Positions 8,883-18,630 of a stretch of 64,000 bases of DNA are shown one piece after another; position 1 is the first letter of the stretch, and each line of letters starts with the position of its first letter. Both the position numbers and the translations under genes were made by a program. Source of the stretch: Pseudidiomarina aestuarii (GTDB lineage: Bacteria; Pseudomonadota; Gammaproteobacteria; Enterobacterales; Alteromonadaceae); NCBI RefSeq assembly GCF_003987355.1, contig NZ_PIPR01000001.1, positions 310,001-374,000 of the forward strand. Direction: 5' to 3'. The notes beneath the pieces were generated by a model that saw only the letters and a list, made by a program, of their open reading frames with translations, had not been told where the DNA came from and did no database searches.

Positions 8883-10350
8883 ACCAGTCGCTGCAGACTT
8901 GGACCGATCATTACAAGCGGCCGCTCGGGCCGCTTCTAACGCACATCCTGATGAAACCGGAGTCTATTTGTTGGATGATGGTCAGGATGCCTTTGCTGCG
9001 CGGATGTTGTTAGCCCAACAAGCTCAACACACGCTCGACATTCAATACTACATTTGGCGTCACGATCGCACGGGGACACTGCTCTTTGAAGCTATCCATG
9101 CTGCAGCTGAGCGCGGTGTTCGCGTGCGGCTTCTCTTGGATGATCACAATACTGCGGGAATGGATCCCTTGTTGATTGGTCTGGAGAGCCATCCCAATAT
9201 CCAAGTTCGGTTATTCAATCCGCTTCGTATTCGCTGGCCACGTGCGTTCAATTATCTGACCAATTTCAATCGCGCGAATCGGCGTATGCATAATAAGGCG
9301 TTTATTGCTGACGAAAGCGTGCTGATTACTGGCGGGCGTAACATCGGTGACGAATACTTTGGTGCAGCTGATGCACTCTTATTTGCTGATTTAGATGCAC
9401 TCATGGTTGGCCAGGCAGTTCAGCAGATTCACTTTGAGTTTGAAGAGTACTGGCGGAGCCCAGCGACCACGTCTGTGCGTAAATTATTTACGTTGCGTAA
9501 GCCTGAACATTTGGATGAACTCTCTCAAAGAGCCCAGCTTGTTGAACAGGACCCGGCAGCACAGAAATATATTCAAGCGATTCAGCGATTACCGTTACTA
9601 CATGATCTGATTCATCGCCGTGTTGAGTTTACCTGGGCGCAAGTTAACGTCGTCAGTGACGATCCAGCTAAAGGCTTGGGGCAGGTGCATGGTCGTGAAT
9701 TGTTGTCGAACCAGTTGCAAAGCGCGATTGGCATTCCAAAGCGGCAACTCACCTTAGTGTCTCCTTATTTTGTGCCGACGTTAGCGGGTTTCTCAGAATT
9801 ACAAAAGTTAGCTCAGGCTGGCGTGAATATGACTATTCTTACGAATTCGTTGGAGGCAACCGACGTTGCTATTGTTCACGCAGGTTATGCAAAGTGGCGC
9901 AAAGGCATGTTAAGGGCCGGAATTCGATTATTTGAATTGCAGCGCCAGACTGTTTTGTCGCCGCGCGCGCGCCGTAAAGAGCGACGAGAACGACTTAAAG
10001 GCAAAGAGCGGATTGGTCAAGCCGCATCGAGTCTGCATGCGAAAACCTTTACGGTTGATAAGATACGCGTGTTTATAGGTTCCTTTAATTTTGACCCGCG
10101 CTCGATGCAATTGAATACGGAGTTGGGGGTTGTTATTCATAGTCGCTCACTGGCGGAACGAATTCACCAGCGCTTTCATGAGGAAGTTGCTCGGTACGCC
10201 TATGAACTTAGATTAAATGGAAAGCGACTAGAATGGATTGAGTTTCTTGGAGATTCCACCATTACGCATACACGTGAGCCGGGCGCCTCTATTTGGCGGC
10301 GGCTGAGTTCAATTGTGTTGAGTTGGTTACCCATCGATTGGTTGTTATAA
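8875..10350 (+). CDS. clsC: ClsC-type phospholipase D family protein (cardiolipin synthase C-like)
   Basis: A 491-aa phospholipase-D superfamily enzyme with two HKD motifs: HNKAFIADESVLITGGRNIG (His139) and HAKTFTVDKIRVFIGSFNFD (His388). Order, spacing, LDIQYYIWRHD near residue 55 and the lack of N-terminal membrane helices match the ClsC (YmdC) branch, which makes cardiolipin from phosphatidylethanolamine and phosphatidylglycerol in E. coli. Whether this protein uses the same donor is inferred. An arginine/lysine-rich patch (about 362-380) precedes the second HKD motif. It is the middle of a packed unit, with the small CxxC gene before it and a beta-CASP nuclease 11 bp after. Confidence 0.86.
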   Translation: MTKPVAADLDRSLQAAARAASNAHPDETGVYLLDDGQDAFAARMLLAQQAQHTLDIQYYIWRHDRTGTLLFEAIHAAAERGVRVRLLLDDHNTAGMDPLLIGLESHPNIQVRLFNPLRIRWPRAFNYLTNFNRANRRMHNKAFIADESVLITGGRNIGDEYFGAADALLFADLDALMVGQAVQQIHFEFEEYWRSPATTSVRKLFTLRKPEHLDELSQRAQLVEQDPAAQKYIQAIQRLPLLHDLIHRRVEFTWAQVNVVSDDPAKGLGQVHGRELLSNQLQSAIGIPKRQLTLVSPYFVPTLAGFSELQKLAQAGVNMTILTNSLEATDVAIVHAGYAKWRKGMLRAGIRLFELQRQTVLSPRARRKERRERLKGKERIGQAASSLHAKTFTVDKIRVFIGSFNFDPRSMQLNTELGVVIHSRSLAERIHQRFHEEVARYAYELRLNGKRLEWIEFLGDSTITHTREPGASIWRRLSSIVLSWLPIDWLL

Positions 10351-10361
10351 GGACTACACGA

Positions 10362-11717
10362 ATGCGATTAGTTTATCTAGGTGGTGCGGAGACAGTGACG
10401 GGCTCGAAATACCTGCTGGAAACGGCATCGACGCGGATCTTAGTGGATTGCGGCCTATTCCAAGGCTACAAGTGGCTCCGGCAACGCAACTGGCAACCGC
10501 TGCCTCTCGGAATTCAAGATGTTGATGGCATTGTATTAACCCATGCGCACCTGGATCATTCCGGTTTCATACCTGTGCTCTACAAGCATGGTTTTCGCGG
10601 TCGCATTTATACTCATGAGGCTACCGCTGACTTGTGTGGAATTTTGTGGCCGGATAGTGGACGTATTCAAGAGGAAGACGCTAAGTTCTACAAGAAGCAT
10701 GGGCTGAGTAAGCATGAGAATCCCGAACCACTCTACGATGAGGCCACTGCGAAAGCCGCACTGGAATTATTGGAGCCGGTGGCTTTCGATCAACCGTTTC
10801 AAATTGGTGATATTGATATCGTTCTGCAGCCAGTCGGCCATATTCTTGGAGCGGCGAGTGTCATCGTGACTGCTGAGGGCAAGCGTATTGGCTTTAGTGG
10901 CGATGTGGGACGGCCCGACGATATTCTGATGAAAGCACCCAGACCGCTCCCTGAGGTTGACTATTTATTGCTAGAGGCTACCTATGGCAATAAACGACAC
11001 GCGGCAGAAGATGCATGGGAGCAACTGCAAGCCGTGGTTTTAGAGACAGCGCAGGCGGGTGGCGTTTTAATGATACCCAGTTTTGCGGTCGGCAGAGCGC
11101 AACTACTACAACACATGTTGACAGAACTGATGGCGCAAGGGCGAATTCCCAAATTGCCGATATTTCTAGATAGCCCCATGGCAATTCGAGCGTCATCCAT
11201 TTATCAGCGGCATCACGAATATCATCGATTGTCAGCGGCACAATGTGATGCAGCAGAAAGTCAGGTGATTTACTGTCACAGTGTTGATGAGTCGAAGGCG
11301 ATTGCCAACCAACATGGACCGCACATTATTATTGCCGGCAGTGGGATGGCGACAGGCGGACGTATCTTGCACCATTTTAAACGTTGGCTCAGTGATCATC
11401 GCGCCACAGTGTTGTTCTCTGGACATCAGGCAGGCGGTACCCGTGGAGCCAAAATGCTGCAAGGAGCGGAGAGAATTAAGGTACATGGCGACTGGATCGA
11501 GGTTCGCGCCAAGTTAAGACAGTTAGAGGGCCTATCGGGGCACGCAGATTTTGTCGAAATAGGTGATTGGCTAGCAGCGAGTCAGTTACGCCCTGAAACC
11601 AAAATACAACTGGTTCATGGCGAACCTGATGCTCTAGAGTCACTTTCTGACTACCTGAAGCAAAATACTCGATTTGACATCAGCATAGCGCCCTACATGG
11701 GAGTGGAACACTGGTAG
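10362..11717 (+). CDS. Beta-CASP metallo-beta-lactamase fold ribonuclease
   Basis: A 451-aa protein of the metallo-beta-lactamase/beta-CASP family, related to CPSF73/Ysh1-type RNA endonucleases. Visible are VLTHAHLDHSGFIP (H-x-H-x-D-H zinc motif, first His at 61), GHILGAASV, GFSGDVG, EATYGN, the beta-CASP stretch PSFAVGRAQ, DSPMA, GSGMATGGRILHH and the C-terminal GLSGHAD metal ligand. Bacterial members are probable RNA-processing enzymes; the target here is unknown. The start at 10362 (MRLVYLGGAE) is chosen because it follows AAGGA; a longer ORF from 10293 lies inside clsC in another frame. Confidence 0.9.
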   Translation: MRLVYLGGAETVTGSKYLLETASTRILVDCGLFQGYKWLRQRNWQPLPLGIQDVDGIVLTHAHLDHSGFIPVLYKHGFRGRIYTHEATADLCGILWPDSGRIQEEDAKFYKKHGLSKHENPEPLYDEATAKAALELLEPVAFDQPFQIGDIDIVLQPVGHILGAASVIVTAEGKRIGFSGDVGRPDDILMKAPRPLPEVDYLLLEATYGNKRHAAEDAWEQLQAVVLETAQAGGVLMIPSFAVGRAQLLQHMLTELMAQGRIPKLPIFLDSPMAIRASSIYQRHHEYHRLSAAQCDAAESQVIYCHSVDESKAIANQHGPHIIIAGSGMATGGRILHHFKRWLSDHRATVLFSGHQAGGTRGAKMLQGAERIKVHGDWIEVRAKLRQLEGLSGHADFVEIGDWLAASQLRPETKIQLVHGEPDALESLSDYLKQNTRFDISIAPYMGVEHW

Positions 11718-11788
11718 TGTGGTTGGCAAGCGGTTTGAAAATTCAAGCATTTATGCCTAGGGTTACTTAAACCCAAAAGGAGAACAAC

Positions 11789-13825
11789 ATGGCTGAAGTT
11801 GAGTCGAAACCGAAGTGGCACTCTGCAATTCTCATCCCTGTATTCGCACCTGCCGTTGTGGTTATTGCATTATTTGTAATAGGTACTTTATTTAACCCCG
11901 AGCGTGCGGGCGACCTGTTTAGCGATGTACTCGCCTGGATAACCGCTGATTTTGGTTGGTTTTACATGCTTGCGGTTGCTATTTTCTTAGTATTTATCGT
12001 CATTATCGCTTTGTCGAAGTGGGGACGAATAAAGTTAGGTCCTGATCACGCAGACCCTGAATACAGCTTTCCGGCTTGGTTTGCGATGTTATTTTCGGCT
12101 GGCTACGGTATTGCTCTATTGTTCTTCGGTGTGGCAGAACCAGTACTCCATTACGCAAGCCCGCCAGTTGGCGCAGCTGAAACAGTAGATGCTGCGAAAC
12201 AGGCAATGCAAATCGCTTATTTCCACTGGGGCTTTCATATTTGGGCTATTTACGGTTTAGTCGGGTTAGTCCTTGCTTATTTTAGTTTTCGCCATGGGTT
12301 ACCGCTATCGATGCGCTCGACTTTATATCCGCTCATTGGTGAGAAAATCCACGGTCCAATGGGGCATGCGGTCGATACCTTCGCCATTCTCGGCACCATG
12401 TTCGGTATTGCGACAACACTGGGTTTATCGGTGATTCAGATCAATGCCGGATTAAATTATCTGTGGCCAGCTATTCCAGTCGGAACTGCTGTTCAATTGA
12501 TTGCCATCGTTGTGATTACGTTGCTGGCTATTGTTTCGGTTGTGGCCGGCTTGGATAAGGGCGTCAAGCGATTGTCCTTTGTCAATATGGCACTGGTCCT
12601 GATTATTCTGACCTTCGTATTTGTCGCCGGTCCGACCGTTCATATTTTAGAGACCTATCTACAAAATACGGGCTCATACTTAAGCAATATTGTTGAGCGA
12701 ACCTTTAATCTCCAAGCTTATTCACGCAGTGATTGGATTGGCAATTGGACGCTATTTATATTTGGTTGGACTATTGCCTGGGCGCCATTTGTTGGACTTT
12801 TTATCGCCAAAATCAGTCGCGGTCGAACGATTCGTCAGTTTGTATTGGGAGTCATGTTAGTACCAACATTCTTTACATTCTTCTGGTTTGCGGTATTTGG
12901 TGATACAGCCTTGCATATGATCATGAACGACGGCTATACCGCCCTCATTGGCGAGGTTCAGAATAATGAGGCCATTGCCTTATTCAAATTGTATGAACAA
13001 CTGCCACTGACCAATATTTTATCCTTTTTAACGGTCATCCTGATTGTGACATTCTTTGTTACTTCATCAGACTCAGGGTCACTGGTTATCGACTCTTTGG
13101 CATCGGGCGGGAATCCGAATACGCCTGTTTGGCAGCGCGTGTTTTGGGCAAGTTCAGAGGGTATCGTTGCCGCTGTGTTATTACTTGCTGGTGGACTGGG
13201 TGCGTTACAAACCGCGTCTATAGCCAGCGCCTTACCCTTTGCTGTGATTATTTTGATTGCGGCCATAGGAATGTGGCGCGCGTTGGTGATTGAAGGGCAT
13301 CAGTACTCAAGTTTGAAGAGTGCGATGCGAACCCATCGTCGTGGCATTGACGCGGGCCCTGCCTATTGGAAGAAGCGTTTAGCCGGCGTCATTGAGTTTC
13401 CCGAAAAGGGCGAAGTAGAGGCCTTTATTAAAGAACGTGTGATTCGCTGTCTGGATGATGTCGCGACAGAAATGAAAGAGACTGAATGGGAATCGCAGGT
13501 GAGTTATGAAGACGAAAATGGCCGAGCCATTCTGACTTTGAAAAACTCGGAAGGTGCTGATTTCTTTTATGAAGTACGACTGCGCGAATACCAGCGTCCA
13601 CAATTTACGGTGAACCCACGCAATGATGATAGCTATTATCGTGCAGAGGTGTTCTTACGGCAGGGCGGACAAGCCTATGACCTTTATGGATACGAGAGTA
13701 GTGACATCATTAACGATGTCATTAATCAGTTCGAAAACTATCTTCACTTCATGCATATATTCCCCAATAGTTTGCCTTGGGACTTAAGTAAGCATGATGA
13801 TGAACTCAAGTCGGCTAGCGATTAG
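11789..13825 (+). CDS. betT: BCCT-family transporter, BetT-like (choline uptake)
   Basis: A secondary transporter of quaternary ammonium compounds, probably choline or betaine, for osmoprotection. The 678-aa protein has twelve predicted membrane helices across about residues 12-500, the family signature WAPFVGLFIAKISRGRTIRQF and GIATTLGLSVIQINAGL. A cytoplasmic C-terminal domain of about 180 aa follows. This length and long tail match E. coli BetT (677 aa), where the tail senses osmolarity. A strong AAGGAG precedes the ATG. No choline oxidation genes (betA, betB) are nearby, so substrate is inferred. Its end overlaps the convergent GGDEF-EAL gene by 11 bp. Confidence 0.86.
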   Translation: MAEVESKPKWHSAILIPVFAPAVVVIALFVIGTLFNPERAGDLFSDVLAWITADFGWFYMLAVAIFLVFIVIIALSKWGRIKLGPDHADPEYSFPAWFAMLFSAGYGIALLFFGVAEPVLHYASPPVGAAETVDAAKQAMQIAYFHWGFHIWAIYGLVGLVLAYFSFRHGLPLSMRSTLYPLIGEKIHGPMGHAVDTFAILGTMFGIATTLGLSVIQINAGLNYLWPAIPVGTAVQLIAIVVITLLAIVSVVAGLDKGVKRLSFVNMALVLIILTFVFVAGPTVHILETYLQNTGSYLSNIVERTFNLQAYSRSDWIGNWTLFIFGWTIAWAPFVGLFIAKISRGRTIRQFVLGVMLVPTFFTFFWFAVFGDTALHMIMNDGYTALIGEVQNNEAIALFKLYEQLPLTNILSFLTVILIVTFFVTSSDSGSLVIDSLASGGNPNTPVWQRVFWASSEGIVAAVLLLAGGLGALQTASIASALPFAVIILIAAIGMWRALVIEGHQYSSLKSAMRTHRRGIDAGPAYWKKRLAGVIEFPEKGEVEAFIKERVIRCLDDVATEMKETEWESQVSYEDENGRAILTLKNSEGADFFYEVRLREYQRPQFTVNPRNDDSYYRAEVFLRQGGQAYDLYGYESSDIINDVINQFENYLHFMHIFPNSLPWDLSKHDDELKSASD

Positions 13826-16800
13826 CTGACTTGATAAATTCGACCAATTGGTCAAAGGGCATAGGTCGAGCAAAATAGTAACCTTGACCCAATTCGGCGC
13901 CGAGCTCCAGCAGCGTTTGTTGTTGCTCGGCGTTTTCGATTCCTTCAGCTACGGTAGTAATACCTAATTGTTTCGCCATGGCAATAATACCGCGAGTGAT
14001 GGCCTCGTCGCTCTCGTGCGAGTGGATACCCTGGGTAAAGGCTTGGTCAATTTTCAGCTTAGTGACTGGCAACTGTTTGAGATAACTGAGTCCAGAGAAG
14101 CCTGTGCCAAAATCATCCAATGCAATCTGTAGACCGGTTTGTCGGAGTTTACGCAACAATGCAATTGCGTAGTCAGTGTTGTCCATAAGCACGCTTTCAG
14201 TCAGTTCAAGTTCAATCGTGCGCGGAGAGAGGTCATGACGTTGCAGTGTTTCCATGATGTAGTCTAGGAATTCCGCGCGATGGAATTGCAGTGCTGATAC
14301 GTTTACAGCTACCGTCAGATCGCCAAATTCTTGGAGTCGTTTGCTATCGCGACAAGCACGATCTAATGCCCATTCACTAGCTGGAATTATTTGCCCGGTT
14401 GTCTCCGCTAAGGGAATGAATTCTGCTGGCGATACATTTCGGCCGTCAGCTAATTGCCAGCGCATCAAGGCTTCCACACCAACAATTCTGCCAGTCGCAA
14501 GTTGATATATCGGCTGATAGTGAAGTTCAAGCTCTTCATCATCTAACGCCTGTTGGAATTGACTGCGTAAAACAATATCGGCCTGAAAACGAGCGCTCGC
14601 GTCAGCTGAATAAAACTGAAAGTGATTATGACCGTACTGCTTTGCTCGTGTCATCGCAATATCAGCGCGCTGAATCAATTCTAGGGGATACTTTACATCG
14701 GGTTCATAGAGTGCAACGCCGATACTTGCAGTTAAGTATATTTTTTGTCCTGCAGTGACTTCATAAGGTTCGCCGATACTGGTTAGAGCTTCAAAAACGA
14801 GTTCGGTCAAATCGGTAATTTTCTGCAGATGACTGATAACCACCACATATTCATCTCCGCCGAACCGTGAAATCACCTCTTGATGGCAAAAAGTACTTTG
14901 TAGACGGTGTGCTACCTCAATCAATATGGCATCACCAACTTCCAATCCCAGAGTGTCATTCACCGGCTTAAAGCCATCTAGATCGATGAAGAGTGTCGCT
15001 AGAATATTCTCATCGAGATCCGCACGATGCTGCTTAACTAAATCTGCGATAGCTGTCTCTAAAGCATTACGGTTAGCTAAACCGGTCAAGCCATCACGAG
15101 TCGCGTTGAAGGCTAGCTTCTTTTTGTTCGCTACTTGCTGAGACACGTCGTGTTGAACACCGATGTAATGCGTTACAACATTTTGATCATTGCGAACCGG
15201 CGAGATGAAAAGCTCGTTCCAAAATCGTTCGCCAGATTTGCGGTAGTTGATTAATTGAACTCGCACTTCTTCTTGCCGCGAAATAGCATGTCTTAACGCT
15301 TGCACAGCTTCTGGACTGGTTTCTGATCCCTGCAAGAAACGACAATTGCGACCGATCACATCGACTTTGTTATAACCCGTCATTCGTTCGAATGCTTTAT
15401 TAATGTAGACGATAGGCATATCAGCTTGAACCGCATCGGCAATGACAATGCCGTTAACACTGTGGTCAACGCTGCGCTGGAGCAATTGGAGGTGTTCATC
15501 TTGTTGTTTGCGTTGGGTGATGTTCTTCGCGATACCGTAGGTACCTATGATTTCACCATCGATCACAATGGGCAGGTTAATGATATCTAAGTCTAGGTGG
15601 ATGCCGTGAATATCGCGACAGCGCGCCTCATAGCGTTGCGAACGACCGGCTAGAACGTTTTGGAATAGCATGCCGATGCGCTCGATATCATCGTCCTCAA
15701 CAAACCGCTGGAAATGAACGCCAATAATTTCTTCTGCTGAGGCATCTAAAAGTTCTACAACGGCTTGATTCACCGCAACGAAATGACCGTCAGGGTCCAG
15801 TGAAAATACCGCATCAGGATTCTGCTCAAACAAACTGCGATAACGTTGCTCGCTCGTTTTAAGCGCATGGCGCTGAGTCCGCAAACGCCGCTGAATGTCT
15901 TGTAAACGCAGACTATGGACCTGCAGTTGCCGGTTTTGCTCGTACATCAACATAAACAGCAGGCTGAACGTGAGCCCTAAAAACGCAATCATGATGCGCA
16001 GATTGGCGTTGGCTACCAGATCATCGAAACTATATAACGATGCAAACATGGGTAGAGACGGACCTTGAGGAAGCGTCAGAACCGTTTTTGCTAAGCGTAG
16101 TTCATTTCTATGATAAGGCTTGGATTCATCGAAGCTAGTGACCGCATCCGTCGATAGTTGAATATAAATTTTTAGTGACTCAGGTAACATCCGCGTGTCG
16201 GGATTCAATAGTCGATTAAAATCATACGTCGCTAAGAGGTATCCATTCGAACTATCGCTGTAATCGACGGGCAATATCATATAAGCAAGCGGTGTGGCCA
16301 TGCCCCGAAAGGTTGACTCCGGAATGAAAAGCTCGGTGGTTTGATGTGGCTGATTCAGCCAATTTTGCACTTCAGGTGAACCAAAGTGACTGCTACTGAC
16401 ATTAGAGTTGTCATTCCCTTGTTGCCAGCGGCGTTGTCTCTCTTGGTCTAATAGCGTTAGATTGAGTAGGTGCGGTATGTCGCGTAAATACGAGTTGATG
16501 TCGTTCTTTTGCGCGTCGTCAAGCATCTTGAGGTCGTTTAATTGCCAGCGTTCGACCATCCGCTCCATCAGTTGGATATTCACGCTGACCATTTGCTGTC
16601 GCGCACGAGCTATTTTGTCGAGATCGGTCTGTGCCTGAAGTTGAACGGAGCGAATATTCTCATAGCTCAAGTAGTACCAAGTTCCGCAGGTCAGAAATAC
16701 AGCGATAAAGCCTAACCACATGGCTTTAGGACTGGGGAATGCAATTAACTTGGTAGGAATGAGCGATACCAACAAAAGCGAAATACTGACGAGAAAGATG

Positions 16801-17330
16801 ACGAGTCCGGCGATACTCGTAACCGCTGGGTGAGGCCCCAGCAGCATAAAGCCATTTGGAATAATGTGGAGTACGAGAAATAGGAATGCGACCGCAAGCA
16901 TCACTAGCGCTAACGCACGTTGCCACAAGCGTTGCAAACGTTGCTCAGGTGACATAGCTAAACAGGAGCCTAGAATAATAAATAGAATAGCAACAGGCGG
17001 GTAGAAGTAGGCATCCATTCGCGACAACCAACCCAGAAAAAAGATGTGGTTGATTGAAAAAGTGACCAACAAGCTATGTAGTGCCAGCAAACAAACTAAA
17101 AATGCTGCAATCAGTTGTATTTTTCGCCATTTGAGAACGATGGCAGCTAAAGCAACACTCACCGTCAGCGCAACGACACCAGAAGTCGTAGAAATCACTC
17201 GTTCAAAGGCCGTTTCTGGCTGAGTCCACCAGTTCATAGCAAGGCCAATCAGCCCAATTACAAATGTGGCGCTAATCGATGCGAATAGACTGGCTGTAAC
17301 AACGTGCGGATTAATGCGCTGGAGTAGCAT
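13815..17330 (-). CDS. Membrane LOV-GGDEF-EAL protein, probable blue-light c-di-GMP enzyme
   Basis: A 1171-aa sensor. Order: about seven to eight membrane helices (1-225), a periplasmic CHASE-like region (230-455), another helix, a coiled coil, a PAS domain (about 495-610), a LOV domain (about 620-740), GGDEF and EAL. The LOV motif GRNCRFLQG holds Cys663, with Asn695, Asn705 and Gln726 at +32, +42 and +63, exactly as in phototropin LOV2, so flavin photochemistry is very likely. The GGDEF site reads GGDEY (824-828) with no RxxD inhibitory site, so cyclase activity is uncertain. The EAL domain looks intact: EAL at 953-955, NVSALQF, DDFGTGFS and VAEGIE. It may be a light-controlled c-di-GMP phosphodiesterase. 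Which activity light changes is unknown. Confidence 0.92.
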   Translation of the reverse strand: MLLQRINPHVVTASLFASISATFVIGLIGLAMNWWTQPETAFERVISTTSGVVALTVSVALAAIVLKWRKIQLIAAFLVCLLALHSLLVTFSINHIFFLGWLSRMDAYFYPPVAILFIILGSCLAMSPEQRLQRLWQRALALVMLAVAFLFLVLHIIPNGFMLLGPHPAVTSIAGLVIFLVSISLLLVSLIPTKLIAFPSPKAMWLGFIAVFLTCGTWYYLSYENIRSVQLQAQTDLDKIARARQQMVSVNIQLMERMVERWQLNDLKMLDDAQKNDINSYLRDIPHLLNLTLLDQERQRRWQQGNDNSNVSSSHFGSPEVQNWLNQPHQTTELFIPESTFRGMATPLAYMILPVDYSDSSNGYLLATYDFNRLLNPDTRMLPESLKIYIQLSTDAVTSFDESKPYHRNELRLAKTVLTLPQGPSLPMFASLYSFDDLVANANLRIMIAFLGLTFSLLFMLMYEQNRQLQVHSLRLQDIQRRLRTQRHALKTSEQRYRSLFEQNPDAVFSLDPDGHFVAVNQAVVELLDASAEEIIGVHFQRFVEDDDIERIGMLFQNVLAGRSQRYEARCRDIHGIHLDLDIINLPIVIDGEIIGTYGIAKNITQRKQQDEHLQLLQRSVDHSVNGIVIADAVQADMPIVYINKAFERMTGYNKVDVIGRNCRFLQGSETSPEAVQALRHAISRQEEVRVQLINYRKSGERFWNELFISPVRNDQNVVTHYIGVQHDVSQQVANKKKLAFNATRDGLTGLANRNALETAIADLVKQHRADLDENILATLFIDLDGFKPVNDTLGLEVGDAILIEVAHRLQSTFCHQEVISRFGGDEYVVVISHLQKITDLTELVFEALTSIGEPYEVTAGQKIYLTASIGVALYEPDVKYPLELIQRADIAMTRAKQYGHNHFQFYSADASARFQADIVLRSQFQQALDDEELELHYQPIYQLATGRIVGVEALMRWQLADGRNVSPAEFIPLAETTGQIIPASEWALDRACRDSKRLQEFGDLTVAVNVSALQFHRAEFLDYIMETLQRHDLSPRTIELELTESVLMDNTDYAIALLRKLRQTGLQIALDDFGTGFSGLSYLKQLPVTKLKIDQAFTQGIHSHESDEAITRGIIAMAKQLGITTVAEGIENAEQQQTLLELGAELGQGYYFARPMPFDQLVEFIKSANR

Positions 17331-17399
17331 GTTGGAATGTTACTTCTTTATGAAAGTCATCCGACTATAGAGTCAAAGCGCTTATCGCGTCAACGCAAT

Positions 17400-17849
17400 T
17401 TATATACAGGTCCATGTTAAAAGTAAACGGTCTTGTCCTGGACCTAGGTAGTCGTATTTAGTCGCGGTTATCTGAAAGCCATGATTAAAATACAATTGTT
17501 GGGCGGAGATGTTGTCGGGAGCTACCGAGAGATGCACCTGATGAACGACACGGTCCTCTCTGCAGTGATTCTGAAAAGATGTTACCAATTGATTTCCGAT
17601 ACCCAGTCCACGCGCTGATGATGCAACTAGCAACGACATTAACCAAAGTTCTGAGCAATTGTTGCTTGGAGCTGCAAGCAGATAACCTTGAATGCGGCGG
17701 TCATGTTCTGCGCACAAGAACCACTGTGGCCATTGCGAGAGAGCTTGATAAAAGAAAGCTGACGGATAACCGTCAGCTCCGTAGAAGCCTTTTTCAATCT
17801 CTGAGATAGCTGCAATATCAGCTATCTCAGCGAGACGAATAGTTGTCAT
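17400..17849 (-). CDS. GNAT-family N-acetyltransferase
   Basis: A 149-aa acetyltransferase of the GNAT fold. The acetyl-CoA loop is visible in LLVASSARGLGIGNQLV (R/Q-x-x-G-x-G/A) and the C-terminal part has the usual N-x-x-A-x-x-L-Y-x-x-x-G-F pattern in NISAQQLYFNHGF. The acceptor is unknown. It follows the YceI-like gene on the same strand after 5 bp and is probably co-transcribed with it. A 69-bp gap separates it from the LOV-GGDEF-EAL gene downstream. Confidence 0.87.
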   Translation of the reverse strand: MTTIRLAEIADIAAISEIEKGFYGADGYPSAFFYQALSQWPQWFLCAEHDRRIQGYLLAAPSNNCSELWLMSLLVASSARGLGIGNQLVTSFQNHCREDRVVHQVHLSVAPDNISAQQLYFNHGFQITATKYDYLGPGQDRLLLTWTCI

Positions 17850-17854
17850 TGAGA

Positions 17855-18442
17855 CTAATCTAGCGCCAATTGCACTGAAAAGGTGACTGGAATCACTAGG
17901 TCAATGGATTTGAGTCCTGCGATGGTTCGCAATTGCTCAACACCCTCGCTGAATTTAAATGCGTTCGCACTAATAAGCACAGGCGATGTTGTTGTGACCA
18001 ACAACTCATCCGCGTCTAATCGGGTCACTTGGAGGTTAGCCTCTACGGTTCCCGTGGTTCCTGCTAAAAACACATCAAGGTCGACGGTTAACGGCAGGGT
18101 AGAGCCTGCAGGGATTGCGTCTACTGATGACATATCGAGTTCGCTTGTGACTGTTATGGTCGAATACTCTTCGCTCGCAAAGATATGCTTTAACATCCGC
18201 TCGTTCCGAATTGGAATCTGAGTATCAATAGATGCGACCGGAATGGACACTTCTAAGTTGCCATCAGTCACTGCACCACTTAACTCGGTGAAGCGATGTG
18301 TTTCTGCAACGGTTTCGTTCTTCACTGACACAAAATTTAAGACTGAGCTATCAGCATCAATTTGCCAGGTATCGGCATGCGCTGTTGCAATACTTAAGCT
18401 CATCAGCGTGGTTAAAGCCGTTGTAAGCATTAATGTTTTCAT
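17855..18442 (-). CDS. YceI-family periplasmic protein
   Basis: A 195-aa exported lipocalin-like protein of the YceI family. An N-terminal signal peptide ends near SIATAHADTW. The mature part begins WQIDADSSVLNFVSVKN, typical for YceI, and includes a long beta-strand-rich region with IRNERMLKHIFASEEY. Some YceI proteins bind isoprenoids, but the ligand here is unknown. A strong AGGAGG lies just upstream of the ATG. It is divergent from the fasciclin gene (188 bp apart), another small exported protein. Confidence 0.87.
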   Translation of the reverse strand: MKTLMLTTALTTLMSLSIATAHADTWQIDADSSVLNFVSVKNETVAETHRFTELSGAVTDGNLEVSIPVASIDTQIPIRNERMLKHIFASEEYSTITVTSELDMSSVDAIPAGSTLPLTVDLDVFLAGTTGTVEANLQVTRLDADELLVTTTSPVLISANAFKFSEGVEQLRTIAGLKSIDLVIPVTFSVQLALD

Positions 18443-18630
18443 ACTAAACCTCCTGTTTTAATTCACTCATAGCAGTACGGCATCTACTGTATTGATGATC
18501 ACATTTGTTAGGTTCATCGCGTCTTTACAAATATTTAGCACACCCATTTAAACTTGTTGTGATGTTTTGGCGTATTCCTTACCGAGCTAGGCAAAAAGCT
18601 TAGTCATTTTTCACAACGAGGAGATTTACG

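Noticed and set aside
17373-17386. LacI-like site TCAAAGCGCTTATC upstream of the LOV gene
   Set aside because: It shares the AAAGCGCTTA core, but three outer bases differ from the two strong glucan sites and symmetry is poor. I would expect this core by chance.
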